DNA from: Pseudomonas sp. | Lineage (GTDB): Bacteria; Pseudomonadota; Gammaproteobacteria; Pseudomonadales; Pseudomonadaceae | Length of the DNA stretch: 64,000 bases | Direction: 5' to 3' | Assembly (NCBI RefSeq): GCF_002796985.1 | Contig: NZ_PEKX01000008.1 | Coordinates: forward strand, 62,001-126,000 | Shown: in pieces, positions 1-8,071 of the stretch | Layout of the letters: every line of letters begins with the position of its first letter | Numbering within the stretch: the stretch's first letter is position 1 | Made by a program: the position numbers and the translations under genes | Notes under the pieces: generated by a model | What the model saw: only the letters and a program-made list of their open reading frames with translations | Database searches by the model: none | Told to the model about the DNA's origin: nothing

Positions 1-504
1 CGCCTGATCCACGAGCGCACCGTCGAGCGCCTCGCCGAGCAGCCGCTGGACACCGAACTGGGCCAGTTCAAGCTGATCACCTACCGCGATTCCGTGGAGG
101 GCGACGTGCACCTGGCGCTGACCCTGGGCAACGTCTGCCCGGACGAGCCGACCCTGGTGCGCGTGCATAACCCCGACCCGCTGCGCGACCTGCTGATGGT
201 CAACCAGGCTGGCCGCTGGAGCCTGCGTGCGGCCATGGCCAAGGTGGCCGAGGCCGGTACCGGTGTGGTCCTGTTGCTGGGCCACCAGGTCGGCGGCGAT
301 GACCTGCTGGCACACGTCCGCGAGATCACCAACACTGCCGCGCCGGTACAGAAACCGACCACCACCTACAGCACCGTGGGTGCCGGTTCGCAGATTCTGC
401 GCGACCTGGGGGTGCGCAAGATGCGCCTGATGTCGGCACCGATGCGCTTCAACGCGATATCCGGTTTCGACCTGGAAGTTGTAGAATACCTGCCCGCTGA
501 ATGA
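1..504 (+). CDS. ribB: RibB/RibA-type fusion, C-terminal GTP cyclohydrolase II-like domain (5' truncated)
   Basis: The window opens inside this gene; frame 1 is open to the TGA at 502-504, giving 167 residues of a RibA-like domain. In Pseudomonas the gene before ribH encodes 3,4-dihydroxy-2-butanone-4-phosphate synthase fused to a GTP cyclohydrolase II-like tail, which fits this position. The zinc ligands of true RibA (C-x10-C-x-C) are absent: the equivalent stretch reads around PDPLRDLLMVNQAGRWSL. The tail is therefore probably not a GTP cyclohydrolase, and a separate complete ribA lies about 4 kb downstream. The N-terminal RibB domain is outside the window, so the name rests on context. Confidence 0.8.
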   Translation, partial: RLIHERTVERLAEQPLDTELGQFKLITYRDSVEGDVHLALTLGNVCPDEPTLVRVHNPDPLRDLLMVNQAGRWSLRAAMAKVAEAGTGVVLLLGHQVGGDDLLAHVREITNTAAPVQKPTTTYSTVGAGSQILRDLGVRKMRLMSAPMRFNAISGFDLEVVEYLPAE

Positions 505-601
505 ACCTCGCCGCCGTGCCCTGGCACGGCGGTGCCGTTCTTCTACCCTATTTGCGGAGCGCCACAGTGACGCTCCGGCTCTTTAACAGTGAGACTTGTC
601 C

Positions 602-1078
602 ATGACCCTGAAGACCATCGAAGGTACCTTCATCGCCCCCAAAGGCCGCTTCGCCCTGGTGGTTGGCCGCTTCAACAGCTTCGTGGTGGAAAGCCTGGTG
701 GAAGGCGCCATCGACGCGCTGGTGCGCCACGGCGTCGCCCAGAGCGACATCACCGTGATCCGCGCTCCGGGCGCCTTCGAAATCCCGCTGGTGGCGCAGA
801 AAGTCGCCCAGCGTGGTGAGTTCGACGCCATCATCGCCCTCGGCGCGGTGATCCGTGGCGGCACCCCGCACTTCGAATACGTAGCGGGTGAGTGCACCAA
901 GGGCCTGGCTCAGGTTTCCCTGCAGTTCGGCGTGCCGGTTGCCTTCGGCGTGCTGACGGTCGACTCCATCGAACAAGCCATCGAGCGCTCCGGCACCAAG
1001 GCCGGCAACAAAGGCGCTGAAGCTGCCCTGTCCGCCCTGGAAATGGTGAGCCTGCTGTCGCAGCTGGAGGCCAAGTGA
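602..1078 (+). CDS. ribH: 6,7-dimethyl-8-ribityllumazine synthase
   Basis: The 158-residue product condenses 5-amino-6-ribitylamino-uracil with dihydroxybutanone phosphate in the penultimate step of riboflavin synthesis, in an icosahedral or decameric cytosolic assembly. Family signatures are visible: VVGRFNSFVVESLVEGA, APGAFEIPL and the catalytic-region IRGGTPHFEYV. An upstream in-frame TTG at 596 is possible, but the ATG at 602 gives the usual N-terminus MTLKTIEG. It overlaps the GTG start of nusB, indicating translational coupling. Confidence 0.95.
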   Translation: MTLKTIEGTFIAPKGRFALVVGRFNSFVVESLVEGAIDALVRHGVAQSDITVIRAPGAFEIPLVAQKVAQRGEFDAIIALGAVIRGGTPHFEYVAGECTKGLAQVSLQFGVPVAFGVLTVDSIEQAIERSGTKAGNKGAEAALSALEMVSLLSQLEAK

Positions 1079-1569
1079 GCACCCAGGACGGCAACAACAC
1101 TCCGGACAACAAGCCCGCAAAGCCCGCCAAGCCGAACAAGATCGCCATGCGTCGCAAGGCCCGCAGCCTCGCGGTGCAGGCCCTGTATTCCTGGCAGATG
1201 GCGGGTCAGCCGCTCAACGAGATCGAGGCGACCTTCCGTACCGACAACGATTTCAGCGATGTCGACGGCGCCTACTTCCACGAGATCCTGCACGGCGTGC
1301 CGCGCCTGAAAAGCGACCTGGACCAGGAGTTCACTCCTTGCCTGGACCGCCCGCTGGAAGAGATCGACCCGGTGGAACTGGCGATCCTGCGCCTGTCCAC
1401 CTACGAGATGCGCAACCGCCTGGACGTGCCGTACAAGGTCGTCATCAACGAAGGTATCGAGCTGGCCAAGACCTTCGGCGCCACCGACGGGCACAAGTTC
1501 GTCAACGGCGTGCTGGACAAGCTCGCTCCGCGCCTGCGCGCCGCCGAACTGCGTGGCGCCAAGCGCTGA
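1075..1569 (+). CDS. nusB: Transcription antitermination factor NusB
   Basis: The all-helical 164-residue RNA-binding protein works with NusE (S10) in rRNA antitermination. The body starts around residue 23 with RRKARSLAVQALYSWQM and ends with the NusB signature VINEGIELAKTFGATDGHKFVNGVLDKL. It uses a GTG start that overlaps the ribH stop codon, and sits in the ribH-nusB-thiL order normal for gammaproteobacteria. The first ~20 residues are a Lys/Pro-rich, probably disordered extension (PAKPAKPNK). Confidence 0.95.
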   Translation: MSTQDGNNTPDNKPAKPAKPNKIAMRRKARSLAVQALYSWQMAGQPLNEIEATFRTDNDFSDVDGAYFHEILHGVPRLKSDLDQEFTPCLDRPLEEIDPVELAILRLSTYEMRNRLDVPYKVVINEGIELAKTFGATDGHKFVNGVLDKLAPRLRAAELRGAKR

Positions 1570-1572
1570 GGC

Positions 1573-2532
1573 ATGGGTGAGTTCGAGCTGATCCGTCGCT
1601 ACTTCGCCTCGGCCGCCTGTGCGGCCGGCGGCGAGGCAGTGGTCCTGGGGATCGGCGATGACTGCGCGCTTCTTGCTTCCAAACCCGGCGAACAGCTGGC
1701 GATTTCCACCGATACCCTGGTCGTTGGCGTGCATTTCCCGGCCGTCTGCGATCCCTTCCTGCTTGGCCAGCGGGCCCTGGCGGTCTCTGCCAGCGACCTG
1801 GCGGCCATGGGCGCAGCGCCCATCGGTTTCACCCTCGCCCTGACCCTGCCCGAGGCCGACCCGGCCTGGCTGGAGGGTTTCGCCCGTGGTTTGAACCAGA
1901 AGGCGCAGGAATGCGCGCTGGCGCTGATCGGTGGCGATACCACCCGTGGCCCGCTGGCGATGACCGTCACTGTGTTCGGCGGCGTGCCTGCCGGGCAGGC
2001 GCTGACTCGCGGCGGTGCGCGACCGGGTGACCTGCTCTGCGTCGGCGGTCCGCTGGGCGAGGCCGGCGGGGCGTTGCCGCTGGTGTTGGGCGAAGTGACC
2101 GCCGAGCCGGCTGTCGCCGAGCCGCTGCTGGCGCGCTATTGGTCGCCGCAACCGCAGCTGGATTTCGGTCAGGCGCTGCGCGGCAAGGCCACGGCGGCGC
2201 TGGATATTTCCGACGGGCTGCTCGCCGACTGTGGGCACATCGCCCGCGCCTCGGGTGTGGCGCTTATCGTCGAAGCCGACAAACTACCCGCCAGTCCTGC
2301 GCTGGAAGCACTGCTGGGCGCCGAGCGCGCGCTGCAGCTCAAGCTGGGTGCCGGCGACGACTATGTGCTGGCCTTTACGCTGCCACCGCAGCACTTGCCG
2401 GCACTTGCGGCGAACTGGCCGGCCCTGCGCGTGGTCGGTAGGGTGGAAGCCGGTTCGGGCGTCCGCGTGCTCGATGGCGCCGGCGCCGACATCACGCCGC
2501 GTCAGGGCGGCTATCTGCATTTCATGGAGTGA
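1573..2532 (+). CDS. thiL: Thiamine-monophosphate kinase
   Basis: The 319-residue cytosolic enzyme phosphorylates thiamine monophosphate to thiamine pyrophosphate with ATP. It shows the PurM/ThiL fold signatures: N-terminal GEFELIRRYF, the metal-binding GIGDDCALL, STDTLVVGVHF, SASDLAAMGA and IGGDTTRG, and the C-terminal ALDISDGL and GAGDDYVL. It starts 3 bases after the nusB stop and overlaps pgpA at its own stop. thiE and thiD lie elsewhere in this window (48.6-50.1 kb), so the pathway is split between two loci. Confidence 0.95.
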   Translation: MGEFELIRRYFASAACAAGGEAVVLGIGDDCALLASKPGEQLAISTDTLVVGVHFPAVCDPFLLGQRALAVSASDLAAMGAAPIGFTLALTLPEADPAWLEGFARGLNQKAQECALALIGGDTTRGPLAMTVTVFGGVPAGQALTRGGARPGDLLCVGGPLGEAGGALPLVLGEVTAEPAVAEPLLARYWSPQPQLDFGQALRGKATAALDISDGLLADCGHIARASGVALIVEADKLPASPALEALLGAERALQLKLGAGDDYVLAFTLPPQHLPALAANWPALRVVGRVEAGSGVRVLDGAGADITPRQGGYLHFME

Positions 2533-3050
2533 CCGTGACAGAACACCCCAACCAGGCCCCGGCCCAACCCGTGCCGCATTCGGTATGGCGCAATCCCTGG
2601 CATTTCCTGGCCTTCGGCTTCGGCTCGGGCACCCTGCCCAAGGCCCCGGGCACCTGGGGTTCGCTGGTTGCGCTACCCTTCATACCACTCTGGCAGATGC
2701 TGCCGGATTGGGGTTACTGGCTGATGCTGGGCATCACCATGCTGTTCGGCTTCTGGCTGTGCGGCAAGGTGGCCGATGATCTGCGCGTGCATGACCACGA
2801 GGGGATCGTCTGGGACGAGATGGTCGGCATGTGGATCACCCTCTGGCTGGTGCCCGAAGGCTGGTGGTGGCTGCTGGTCGGTTTCCTGGTGTTCCGTGTC
2901 ATCGACATTGCCAAGCCCTGGCCGATCAGCTGGATTGACCGCAACGTCCACGGTGGCGTGGGCATCATGCTGGATGACGTGCTGGCCGGTGTATTCGCCT
3001 GGCTGGTGATGCAAGGCCTGACATGGGGTTGGGCCCACTGGCTGATCTGA
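2529..3050 (+). CDS. pgpA: Phosphatidylglycerophosphatase A
   Basis: The 173-residue inner-membrane enzyme dephosphorylates phosphatidylglycerophosphate to phosphatidylglycerol. Family motifs are FGSGTLPKAPGTWGSL near residue 35 and the acidic DEMVGMW near residue 97, with hydrophobic segments between and after them. The GTG start at 2529 overlaps the thiL TGA; a second GTG at 2535 is an alternative. The thiL-pgpA pairing is conserved in gammaproteobacteria. Confidence 0.93.
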   Translation: MTVTEHPNQAPAQPVPHSVWRNPWHFLAFGFGSGTLPKAPGTWGSLVALPFIPLWQMLPDWGYWLMLGITMLFGFWLCGKVADDLRVHDHEGIVWDEMVGMWITLWLVPEGWWWLLVGFLVFRVIDIAKPWPISWIDRNVHGGVGIMLDDVLAGVFAWLVMQGLTWGWAHWLI

Positions 3051-3059
3051 GGAAGATCG

Positions 3060-3815
3060 ATGCGCCGACTGCTGTGCCTGCTCCTCTGCCTGTGCTCCCT
3101 GTCGGCCTGGGCGTCTGAAAGGGCCGTCGGTACTCCAGGCGAGATCCGTGTCGTCAGCGAGGTCTGGGTCAATTACACGCAGGCCGACGGCCGAGGCCTG
3201 GCCTGGGACCTGCTGCGAGCGATCTACGAGCCGCAAGGCGTCCGCCTGAGTCTGCGCAGCGAGCCTTACGTGCGCTCGGTGGGCCTGGTGCAGCGCGGCG
3301 AGGCCGATGCATGGGTCGGCTCTTATCGCCATGAAATCGACAACATCATCTACCCGCACTGGCCTTATGACGTCGATCCGATCGGCGTGCTGGGCCTGAA
3401 GACATCGCCGCAACCGACATTGGCCACGCTGGACCGCTACCGCCTGGCGTGGATGCGCGGTTACGCCTTCGACCGCTATCTCGACCAGCTCAAGCAGCGC
3501 AATGAACTGCAGCGGCGCAGTTCGGCGCTGCCGATGCTCGACGGCCATCGCATCGACTATTTCATCGATGCCCGCCCGGAGCTGGAGGAGATGATCGCGG
3601 CCAGGGGCGTCGACGCCAGCGTCTACCGCATCACCGATGTCGGCTCGATTCCGCTGTATCTTGGCTTCGCCAACAATGAGCGTGGGCGGGCGCTGGCGAA
3701 ACTCTATGATTCGCGCATGCAGGAGCTCTACCGCAGCGGCGAGCTGGAACGCCTCTTCGCCCGCTGGCACTGGCCCTACGCCCCGCTGAAACCGCTGCTG
3801 CCGCCCAAGGAGTGA
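3060..3815 (+). CDS. Periplasmic solute-binding protein, family 3-like
   Basis: The 251-residue product has an N-terminal signal peptide (MRRLLCLLLCLCSLSAWA) and a family-3 solute-binding layout: IRVVSEVWVNYT at the start of the mature protein, GLAWDLLRAIYEPQGVRL, QRGEADAWVGSYR, and a C-terminal SRMQELYRSGELERLFARW helix. No ABC permease or ATPase lies nearby, so it may be an orphan binding protein or a sensor-type accessory. A GAGGAAG ribosome site precedes the ATG. It forms a 4-base overlapping frame set with the following protease gene; ligand unknown. Confidence 0.75.
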   Translation: MRRLLCLLLCLCSLSAWASERAVGTPGEIRVVSEVWVNYTQADGRGLAWDLLRAIYEPQGVRLSLRSEPYVRSVGLVQRGEADAWVGSYRHEIDNIIYPHWPYDVDPIGVLGLKTSPQPTLATLDRYRLAWMRGYAFDRYLDQLKQRNELQRRSSALPMLDGHRIDYFIDARPELEEMIAARGVDASVYRITDVGSIPLYLGFANNERGRALAKLYDSRMQELYRSGELERLFARWHWPYAPLKPLLPPKE

Positions 3816-3820
3816 TCGTC

Positions 3821-4465
3821 ATGCGCCTGTCTGCCCTGATCTGCCTGTCCCTCTGCTCCCTCGCTGCCATGGCGGCTCCTCAGGTGCGGGTGGTCGGTTT
3901 GTTCCCCGGCGCCGCAGTGCTCAGCATCGATGGCCAGCGCAAGCTGGTGAAGGTCGGCCAGACCGGCCCGGGAGGCGTCCAGGTGGTCAGCGCGGACAGC
4001 CACAAGGCCGTGCTGCGCGTGGACGGGGTCGAGCAGACCTATGAACTCTCCCGCGAATACAGCGGTGCCGGCTATGCCGCTCCTTCGGCTCGTACCGAAA
4101 TGGGCATTGCCCGTGGCAACGGCGGCCATTACTGGGTGGCCGGCACCATCAACAACCAGAGCGCGCAGTTCCTGGTGGACACCGGCGCTACCTCGGTGGC
4201 GATGAACGAGGGCCAGGCCCGGCGCCTGGGCATCGATTACCGCGTTGGCGGTACGCCGATGATGGCGTCCACCGCCAGCGGCACCGCCAAGGGCTGGCGG
4301 GTCACCCTCAACAGCGTGAAGCTCGGCGGTGTCGAGGTGCTGGGAGTCGAGGCCGTGGTGCTCGAAGGTGAGTTCCCCACCGAGATCCTGCTCGGCATGA
4401 GCTACCTCAACCGCGTTGGCTGGCGCGAAGACCAGGGCATGATGTACATCCAGGCCAAGCACTGA
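3821..4465 (+). CDS. Retropepsin-like aspartic protease, periplasmic
   Basis: The 214-residue protein has a signal peptide (MRLSALICLSLCSLAAMA) and one aspartic protease half-domain with the active-site motif FLVDTGATSVAMN (D120), followed by LGGVEVLGVEAVV and the flap-like region EILLGMSYLNRVG. This matches the TIGR02281-type clan AA proteases of proteobacteria, which act as dimers. The ATG at 3821 is chosen because AAGGAG lies at normal spacing; a GTG at 3812 overlapping the previous stop is also in frame. Substrate unknown. Confidence 0.85.
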   Translation: MRLSALICLSLCSLAAMAAPQVRVVGLFPGAAVLSIDGQRKLVKVGQTGPGGVQVVSADSHKAVLRVDGVEQTYELSREYSGAGYAAPSARTEMGIARGNGGHYWVAGTINNQSAQFLVDTGATSVAMNEGQARRLGIDYRVGGTPMMASTASGTAKGWRVTLNSVKLGGVEVLGVEAVVLEGEFPTEILLGMSYLNRVGWREDQGMMYIQAKH

Positions 4466-4515
4466 GCTCGTGGCTTCTATCAAAAGCATCGATGCTTATC
4501 TTGCAGAATTCGCAA

Positions 4516-4545
4516 TGACGGTGCGGCCGGCGCTGCTGTTACAAT
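4516..4545 (+). promoter_or_regulatory. Candidate sigma-70 promoter for ribA
   Basis: A good -10 box TACAAT (4540-4545) follows a weak -35-like TGACGG (4516-4521) with 18 bases between them, about 40 bases before the ribA GTG. The spacing is acceptable but the -35 match is poor. Confidence 0.4.
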
Positions 4546-4586
4546 GCCGGTCCTCCTTCCTTAGATAAATCTTTCAGGAGTTTCCG

Positions 4587-5216
4587 GTGTCTGTCGTTTT
4601 CGTCGCCGCCTCCAAGCTGCCCACCCCCTTCGGCGAGTTCACCATGCATGGCTTCCTCGATGAGGAAACCGGCAAGGAACATGTTGCGCTGACCATGGGC
4701 AAGCTCGATGACGGCCAGCCAGTGCTGGGGCGTCTGCATTCCGAGTGCCTCACTGGCGATGCGCTGTTCAGCCTGCGCTGCGACTGCGGTTTCCAGCTCG
4801 AGGGCGCGCTTTCGGCCATCGCCAAGGAAGGTCGCGGCGTCCTGCTGTACCTGCGTCAGGAGGGCCGTGGCATTGGCCTGATCAACAAGATCCGCGCCTA
4901 CGCCCTGCAGGACGAGGGAGCCGATACCGTGGAGGCCAACCTGGCCCTGGGGTTCGGCGCCGACCAGCGTGACTACGCCATGTGCCTGCCAATGCTCAAG
5001 CACCTGGGCGTCTGCTCGCTGAGGCTGATGACCAACAACCCGCGCAAGGTGAAGGCGCTGGAAGGCTACGGCCTGACCGTCGCCGAGCGCGTGCCGCTGC
5101 AGAAGGGCCTGAACCCGCACAACAAGCGTTACCTGCAGACCAAGGCAGGCAAGCTGGGCCATATGCTGGGCAACATGCATCAGGGCGAAGCCGAGGCCGA
5201 GGCATCCGCTTCGTGA
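4587..5216 (+). CDS. ribA: GTP cyclohydrolase II
   Basis: The 209-residue enzyme opens GTP to 2,5-diamino-6-ribosylamino-pyrimidinone phosphate, the first committed step of riboflavin synthesis. The zinc site is intact (HSECLTGDALFSLRCDCG, C-x10-C-x-C), followed by YLRQEGRGIGL and the C-terminal LMTNNPRKVKAL. It starts with GTG after a CAGGAG box. This is the catalytic RibA of the window, unlike the cysteine-less RibA-like tail at 1-504. Confidence 0.96.
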   Translation: MSVVFVAASKLPTPFGEFTMHGFLDEETGKEHVALTMGKLDDGQPVLGRLHSECLTGDALFSLRCDCGFQLEGALSAIAKEGRGVLLYLRQEGRGIGLINKIRAYALQDEGADTVEANLALGFGADQRDYAMCLPMLKHLGVCSLRLMTNNPRKVKALEGYGLTVAERVPLQKGLNPHNKRYLQTKAGKLGHMLGNMHQGEAEAEASAS

Positions 5217-5629
5217 ACCGCGCCGCTGCCCGGCGCCGGCTGAATCTGATCTGGTGGCTGCTGCTGGCGCTTGCGCTGGCGCCGCAGCACCTGATGCTGG
5301 CGCTGGTGGGCGATGCGCCCTGGTCCGACACGCTGGCCACGCCGGTGTTCGTTGTCGGCCTGCTGTCGATGTTCCTCACCCTGCCGCTGTTCCGTCGCTA
5401 CAAGCACGCGCTGATCGCCACCGGCAAGGCCCGTGACAGCGCGGATGAACCTGCCGCCTGGCAGGCGCTGGGCGCTGTGCAGCGCCGTGGCGCGCTGGTT
5501 GGCAGCCTGCCGGCCTGGATCGGCGCCCTGGCGGTGCTGGTCGACCTGCACGGCGTGCCGGTTCTGCTGCTGGGCTTCGCCAGCCTGGTCATCCTCTGGC
5601 TCTATCGCCTGCCACGCCAACTGGCCTGA
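5213..5629 (+). CDS. Small membrane protein, conserved near ribA
   Basis: A 138-residue protein with about four hydrophobic helices (LIWWLLLALALAPQHLMLAL; VFVVGLLSMFLTLPLF; AWIGALAVLVDLHGVPVLLL; ASLVILWLY). I do not recognise a named family. The GTG at 5213 overlaps the ribA stop (GTGA), and its own TGA overlaps the next ATG by one base, so it looks translationally coupled. P. aeruginosa has a hypothetical gene at the same place. Function unknown. Confidence 0.75.
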   Translation: MNRAAARRRLNLIWWLLLALALAPQHLMLALVGDAPWSDTLATPVFVVGLLSMFLTLPLFRRYKHALIATGKARDSADEPAAWQALGAVQRRGALVGSLPAWIGALAVLVDLHGVPVLLLGFASLVILWLYRLPRQLA

Positions 5630-6435
5630 TGCGCCACTTCTTCTGTCTGCTCCTGCTGCTCGCCGGTTTGCCCGCGGTGGCGGCGGAGCGGGTGGTCAGC
5701 CTGGCGCCCTCGCTCACCGACATGGTCCTCGAACTGGGCGCCGCCGACCGACTGGCCGGCCTGCTCGATGGCGGGCCGCGTGCGGAGGAGCTGAGAGGCT
5801 TGCCGTCCGTCGGGCGTTATGGCCAGGTCAACCTCGAACAGATTCTTGCCCTGCAGCCCGACCTGCTGCTGGTCTGGCCCGGCGCCGTGCCCGAAGCGCA
5901 GCTACAACGCCTGAAGGCCGTGGGCATCCCGGTCTATGTGGCCGACCCGCATCGCCTGGACGATATCTCCCGGCAGTTCCGTGAACTGGGCGAGCGCCTG
6001 GGGCGGGCGGAGAAGGGGCGTGAGCTGGCGGAAGCGTTTGATACACGCATGGCGAAGCTCCGTGCGCAGTACCGGCGCGAACCGCCGCTCAGGGTGTTCT
6101 ACCAGGTGTGGGATCGCCCGCTCTACACCGTGGGCGGGCGGCAGATCATCAGCGAGGCGCTGGAGGTCTGCGGCGGCCGCAACTTGTTCGCCGATCTCGA
6201 TTTGCCGGCGCCGCAGGTTGGCCAGGAGGCCGTATTGGCCCGCGATCCGCAGGTAATCCTGGCGGCCAGCGAAGAGCAACTGCGCGGCTGGGCCGGCATG
6301 CAACAGCTCAGCGCCACGCGGCTCAAGCAGCTCTGGGTGGTGCCGGACCGCAACCTGGAGAAACCGAGTTTTGCGATGCTCGGCGCCACCGAAAAGCTCT
6401 GCCGGTTGCTGGCCGGCGCGAAGGGCGCCGACTGA
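5629..6435 (+). CDS. BtuF-like cobalamin-binding protein (class III ABC binding protein)
   Basis: The 268-residue product has a signal peptide (MRHFFCLLLLLAGLPAVA) and the BtuF/TroA arrangement: ERVVSLAPSLTDMVLELGA, VGRYGQVNLEQILALQPDLLL, a long linking helix around residues 110-145, then a C-terminal lobe with LYTVGGRQIISEAL and CGGRNLF. It probably binds corrinoid in the periplasm. No BtuC or BtuD is adjacent. It overlaps the previous gene by one base (TGATG). A different chelate ligand cannot be excluded. Confidence 0.75.
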   Translation: MRHFFCLLLLLAGLPAVAAERVVSLAPSLTDMVLELGAADRLAGLLDGGPRAEELRGLPSVGRYGQVNLEQILALQPDLLLVWPGAVPEAQLQRLKAVGIPVYVADPHRLDDISRQFRELGERLGRAEKGRELAEAFDTRMAKLRAQYRREPPLRVFYQVWDRPLYTVGGRQIISEALEVCGGRNLFADLDLPAPQVGQEAVLARDPQVILAASEEQLRGWAGMQQLSATRLKQLWVVPDRNLEKPSFAMLGATEKLCRLLAGAKGAD

Positions 6436-6446
6436 GCCGGATGGGC

Positions 6447-6522
6447 TTCGCGAGCAAGCTCGCTCCTACAGGTTGCCGGACGCATCGGAGTGGCTTTTCG
6501 TAGGAGCGAGCTTGCTCGCGAA
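6447..6522. repeat. Inverted pair of REP-like elements
   Basis: Two near-identical 23-base units in opposite orientation (6447-6469 and 6500-6522), built on GGAGCGAGCTTGCTCGCGAA, face each other across 30 bases. The unit recurs in at least six other gaps of this window. Confidence 0.9.
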
Positions 6523-6560
6523 CCACCGCACACTGGTACTTTTCCCGAACGCCAAACCCC

Positions 6561-6633
6561 CGTGGGGCGCATAACCCGGCATGGGTTATCCGCCACTGCG
6601 GCGGATAACGCCCCAGGCGTTATGCGCCCTACG
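6561..6633. repeat. Second palindromic intergenic repeat (GGGCGCATAAC type)
   Basis: The arms GGGCGCATAAC and GTTATGCGCCC enclose an inner pair GGTTATCCGCC / GGCGGATAAC, giving nested inverted repeats. This is a repeat family distinct from the GAGCGAGCTTGCTCGC unit and lies beside one of those pairs, just downstream of the minus-strand reductase. Confidence 0.75.
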
Positions 6634-6652
6634 CCAAAATGGAAGCCTCGGA

Positions 6653-7666
6653 TCAGAACCCTTCCAGCACGATCTTGCCCTTGGCCGTGTTGCTTTCCAG
6701 CAGCGCGTGGGCGCGGCGCAGGTTGGCGGCGTCGATCCTGCCGAAGTGTTCGCCCAGGGTGGTTTTCAGCACACCGCTGTCAATCAGCCCGGCCACGCGC
6801 TGCAGCAGCTTGTGCTGCTCGATCATGTCGTCGGTCTGGAACATCGAGCGGGTGTACATGAACTCCCAGTGCAGCGACAGGCTCTTCTGCTTGAGCAGGC
6901 GCACGTCGAGGTTCTCCGGGTCGTCGATCAGCGCCAGGCGGCCTTGCGGGCGCAGGCTGGCGACGATTTCCGGCAGGTGCTGCTCGGTCTGGTTCAGGCT
7001 GGCCACGTGGGTGACTTCGCCGACGCCAATGCGCTTGAGTTCCTCGCTCAGCGGCTGGCGGTGGTCGATCACGTGGTGCGCGCCGAGGTTGCGCACCCAT
7101 TCCTGGGTTTCCGGGCGCGACGCGGTGCCGATCACGGTCAGGCCAGTGAGCTGGCGCGCCAGCTGGGTGAGGATCGAGCCGACACCGCCGGCGGCGCCGA
7201 CGATCAGCAGGCTCTGGCCGGCGCTGGCGTTGCCCTCGGCCACCTGCAGACGGTCGAACAGCAGTTCCCAGGCGGTGATGGTGGTCAGCGGCAATGCGGC
7301 GGCGTGGGCGAAGTCCAGGCTCTGCGGCATCGGCCCGACGATGCGCTCGTCCACCAGTTGCAGCTCGGCGTTGCTGCCGGGGCGGGTCAGGTCGCCGGCG
7401 TACCAGACCTTGTCGCCCGGCTTGAACAGGCTGACTTCGTTACCCACCGCGCGAACCACGCCGGCGGCGTCCCAGCCGAGCACCTTGTGCTGGCCTTCGG
7501 CGGGCTGGGCGCGCTGGCGCACCTTGGTGTCCACCGGGTTGACGGAGATGGCGCGCACTTCGACCAGCAGGTCGCGCGGGCCGGGAACGGGGTCGGGCAG
7601 CTGGATGTCGAGCAGGGAGTTGGCATCGCTGCTGGGCAGGTTCTGGGTGTAGCCGATGGCTTTCAT
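6653..7666 (-). CDS. Zinc-type alcohol dehydrogenase family / quinone oxidoreductase
   Basis: A 337-residue MDR-superfamily reductase. N-terminal MKAIGYTQNLP and DLLVEVRAISVNPVDTKVR begin the GroES-like domain; VLGWDAAGVVRAVG follows; the NADPH-binding Rossmann fold has LLIVGAAGGVGSILTQLA. It lacks the structural-zinc cysteines, as ZADH_1/quinone oxidoreductase types do. It lies 13 bases after the ABM monooxygenase on the same strand, with a LysR gene divergent, suggesting a small quinone/electrophile detoxification operon under LysR control. Confidence 0.88.
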   Translation of the reverse strand: MKAIGYTQNLPSSDANSLLDIQLPDPVPGPRDLLVEVRAISVNPVDTKVRQRAQPAEGQHKVLGWDAAGVVRAVGNEVSLFKPGDKVWYAGDLTRPGSNAELQLVDERIVGPMPQSLDFAHAAALPLTTITAWELLFDRLQVAEGNASAGQSLLIVGAAGGVGSILTQLARQLTGLTVIGTASRPETQEWVRNLGAHHVIDHRQPLSEELKRIGVGEVTHVASLNQTEQHLPEIVASLRPQGRLALIDDPENLDVRLLKQKSLSLHWEFMYTRSMFQTDDMIEQHKLLQRVAGLIDSGVLKTTLGEHFGRIDAANLRRAHALLESNTAKGKIVLEGF

Positions 7667-7679
7667 GGGTATTCCTTGA

Positions 7680-7967
7680 TCAATCGATGCGGTTCATCAG
7701 GCGGATGTCGAGTTCCGCCAGGTCGGGTTCGGCAGCCTTCACGAAGGCCTGGAAATGCGGGCTGGCCTCATGCTCGGCCAGCGCTTCCTCGCTCTGCCAT
7801 TGCTCGATCATGTAGATCAGCTCGGCGTCCTTGATATCGCGGTGCAGGTCGTATTGCAGGCAGCCGGCCTCGGCGCGGGAGGGCGCGAGCATGCCGTGCA
7901 GGTGCTGCTGCAGGCTGTCGGCGCGGCCGGGCTTGGCGCGAATGATGGCGATCAGGGTCAGGCTCAT
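7680..7967 (-). CDS. Antibiotic biosynthesis monooxygenase (ABM)-domain protein, quinol monooxygenase-like
   Basis: A 95-residue single ABM ferredoxin-like domain: LTLIAIIRAKPGRADSL at the start, SRAEAGCLQYDLHRD in the middle, and YMIEQWQSEEALAEH followed by HFQAFVKAAEPDLAE. The YgiN type oxidises quinols without a cofactor, usually as a dimer. It is first in a two-gene operon with the quinone oxidoreductase, which supports a quinone cycling role. A GGAGAT box precedes the ATG. Confidence 0.87.
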   Translation of the reverse strand: MSLTLIAIIRAKPGRADSLQQHLHGMLAPSRAEAGCLQYDLHRDIKDAELIYMIEQWQSEEALAEHEASPHFQAFVKAAEPDLAELDIRLMNRID

Positions 7968-8071
7968 CCGGATATCTCCAGTAGGGGCGGGGAGGGTGAA
8001 GGCATGCTGCTCTCTTTCGCCTGGAAGAAAAACCGCGTAAGTAGAGAGTCTCTTTCAAAGGAATTTTGAAA

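Noticed and set aside
6581..7834. A 417-residue plus-strand open frame starting in the repeat region
   Set aside because: Antisense to the quinone oxidoreductase and crossing into the ABM gene; no motifs.
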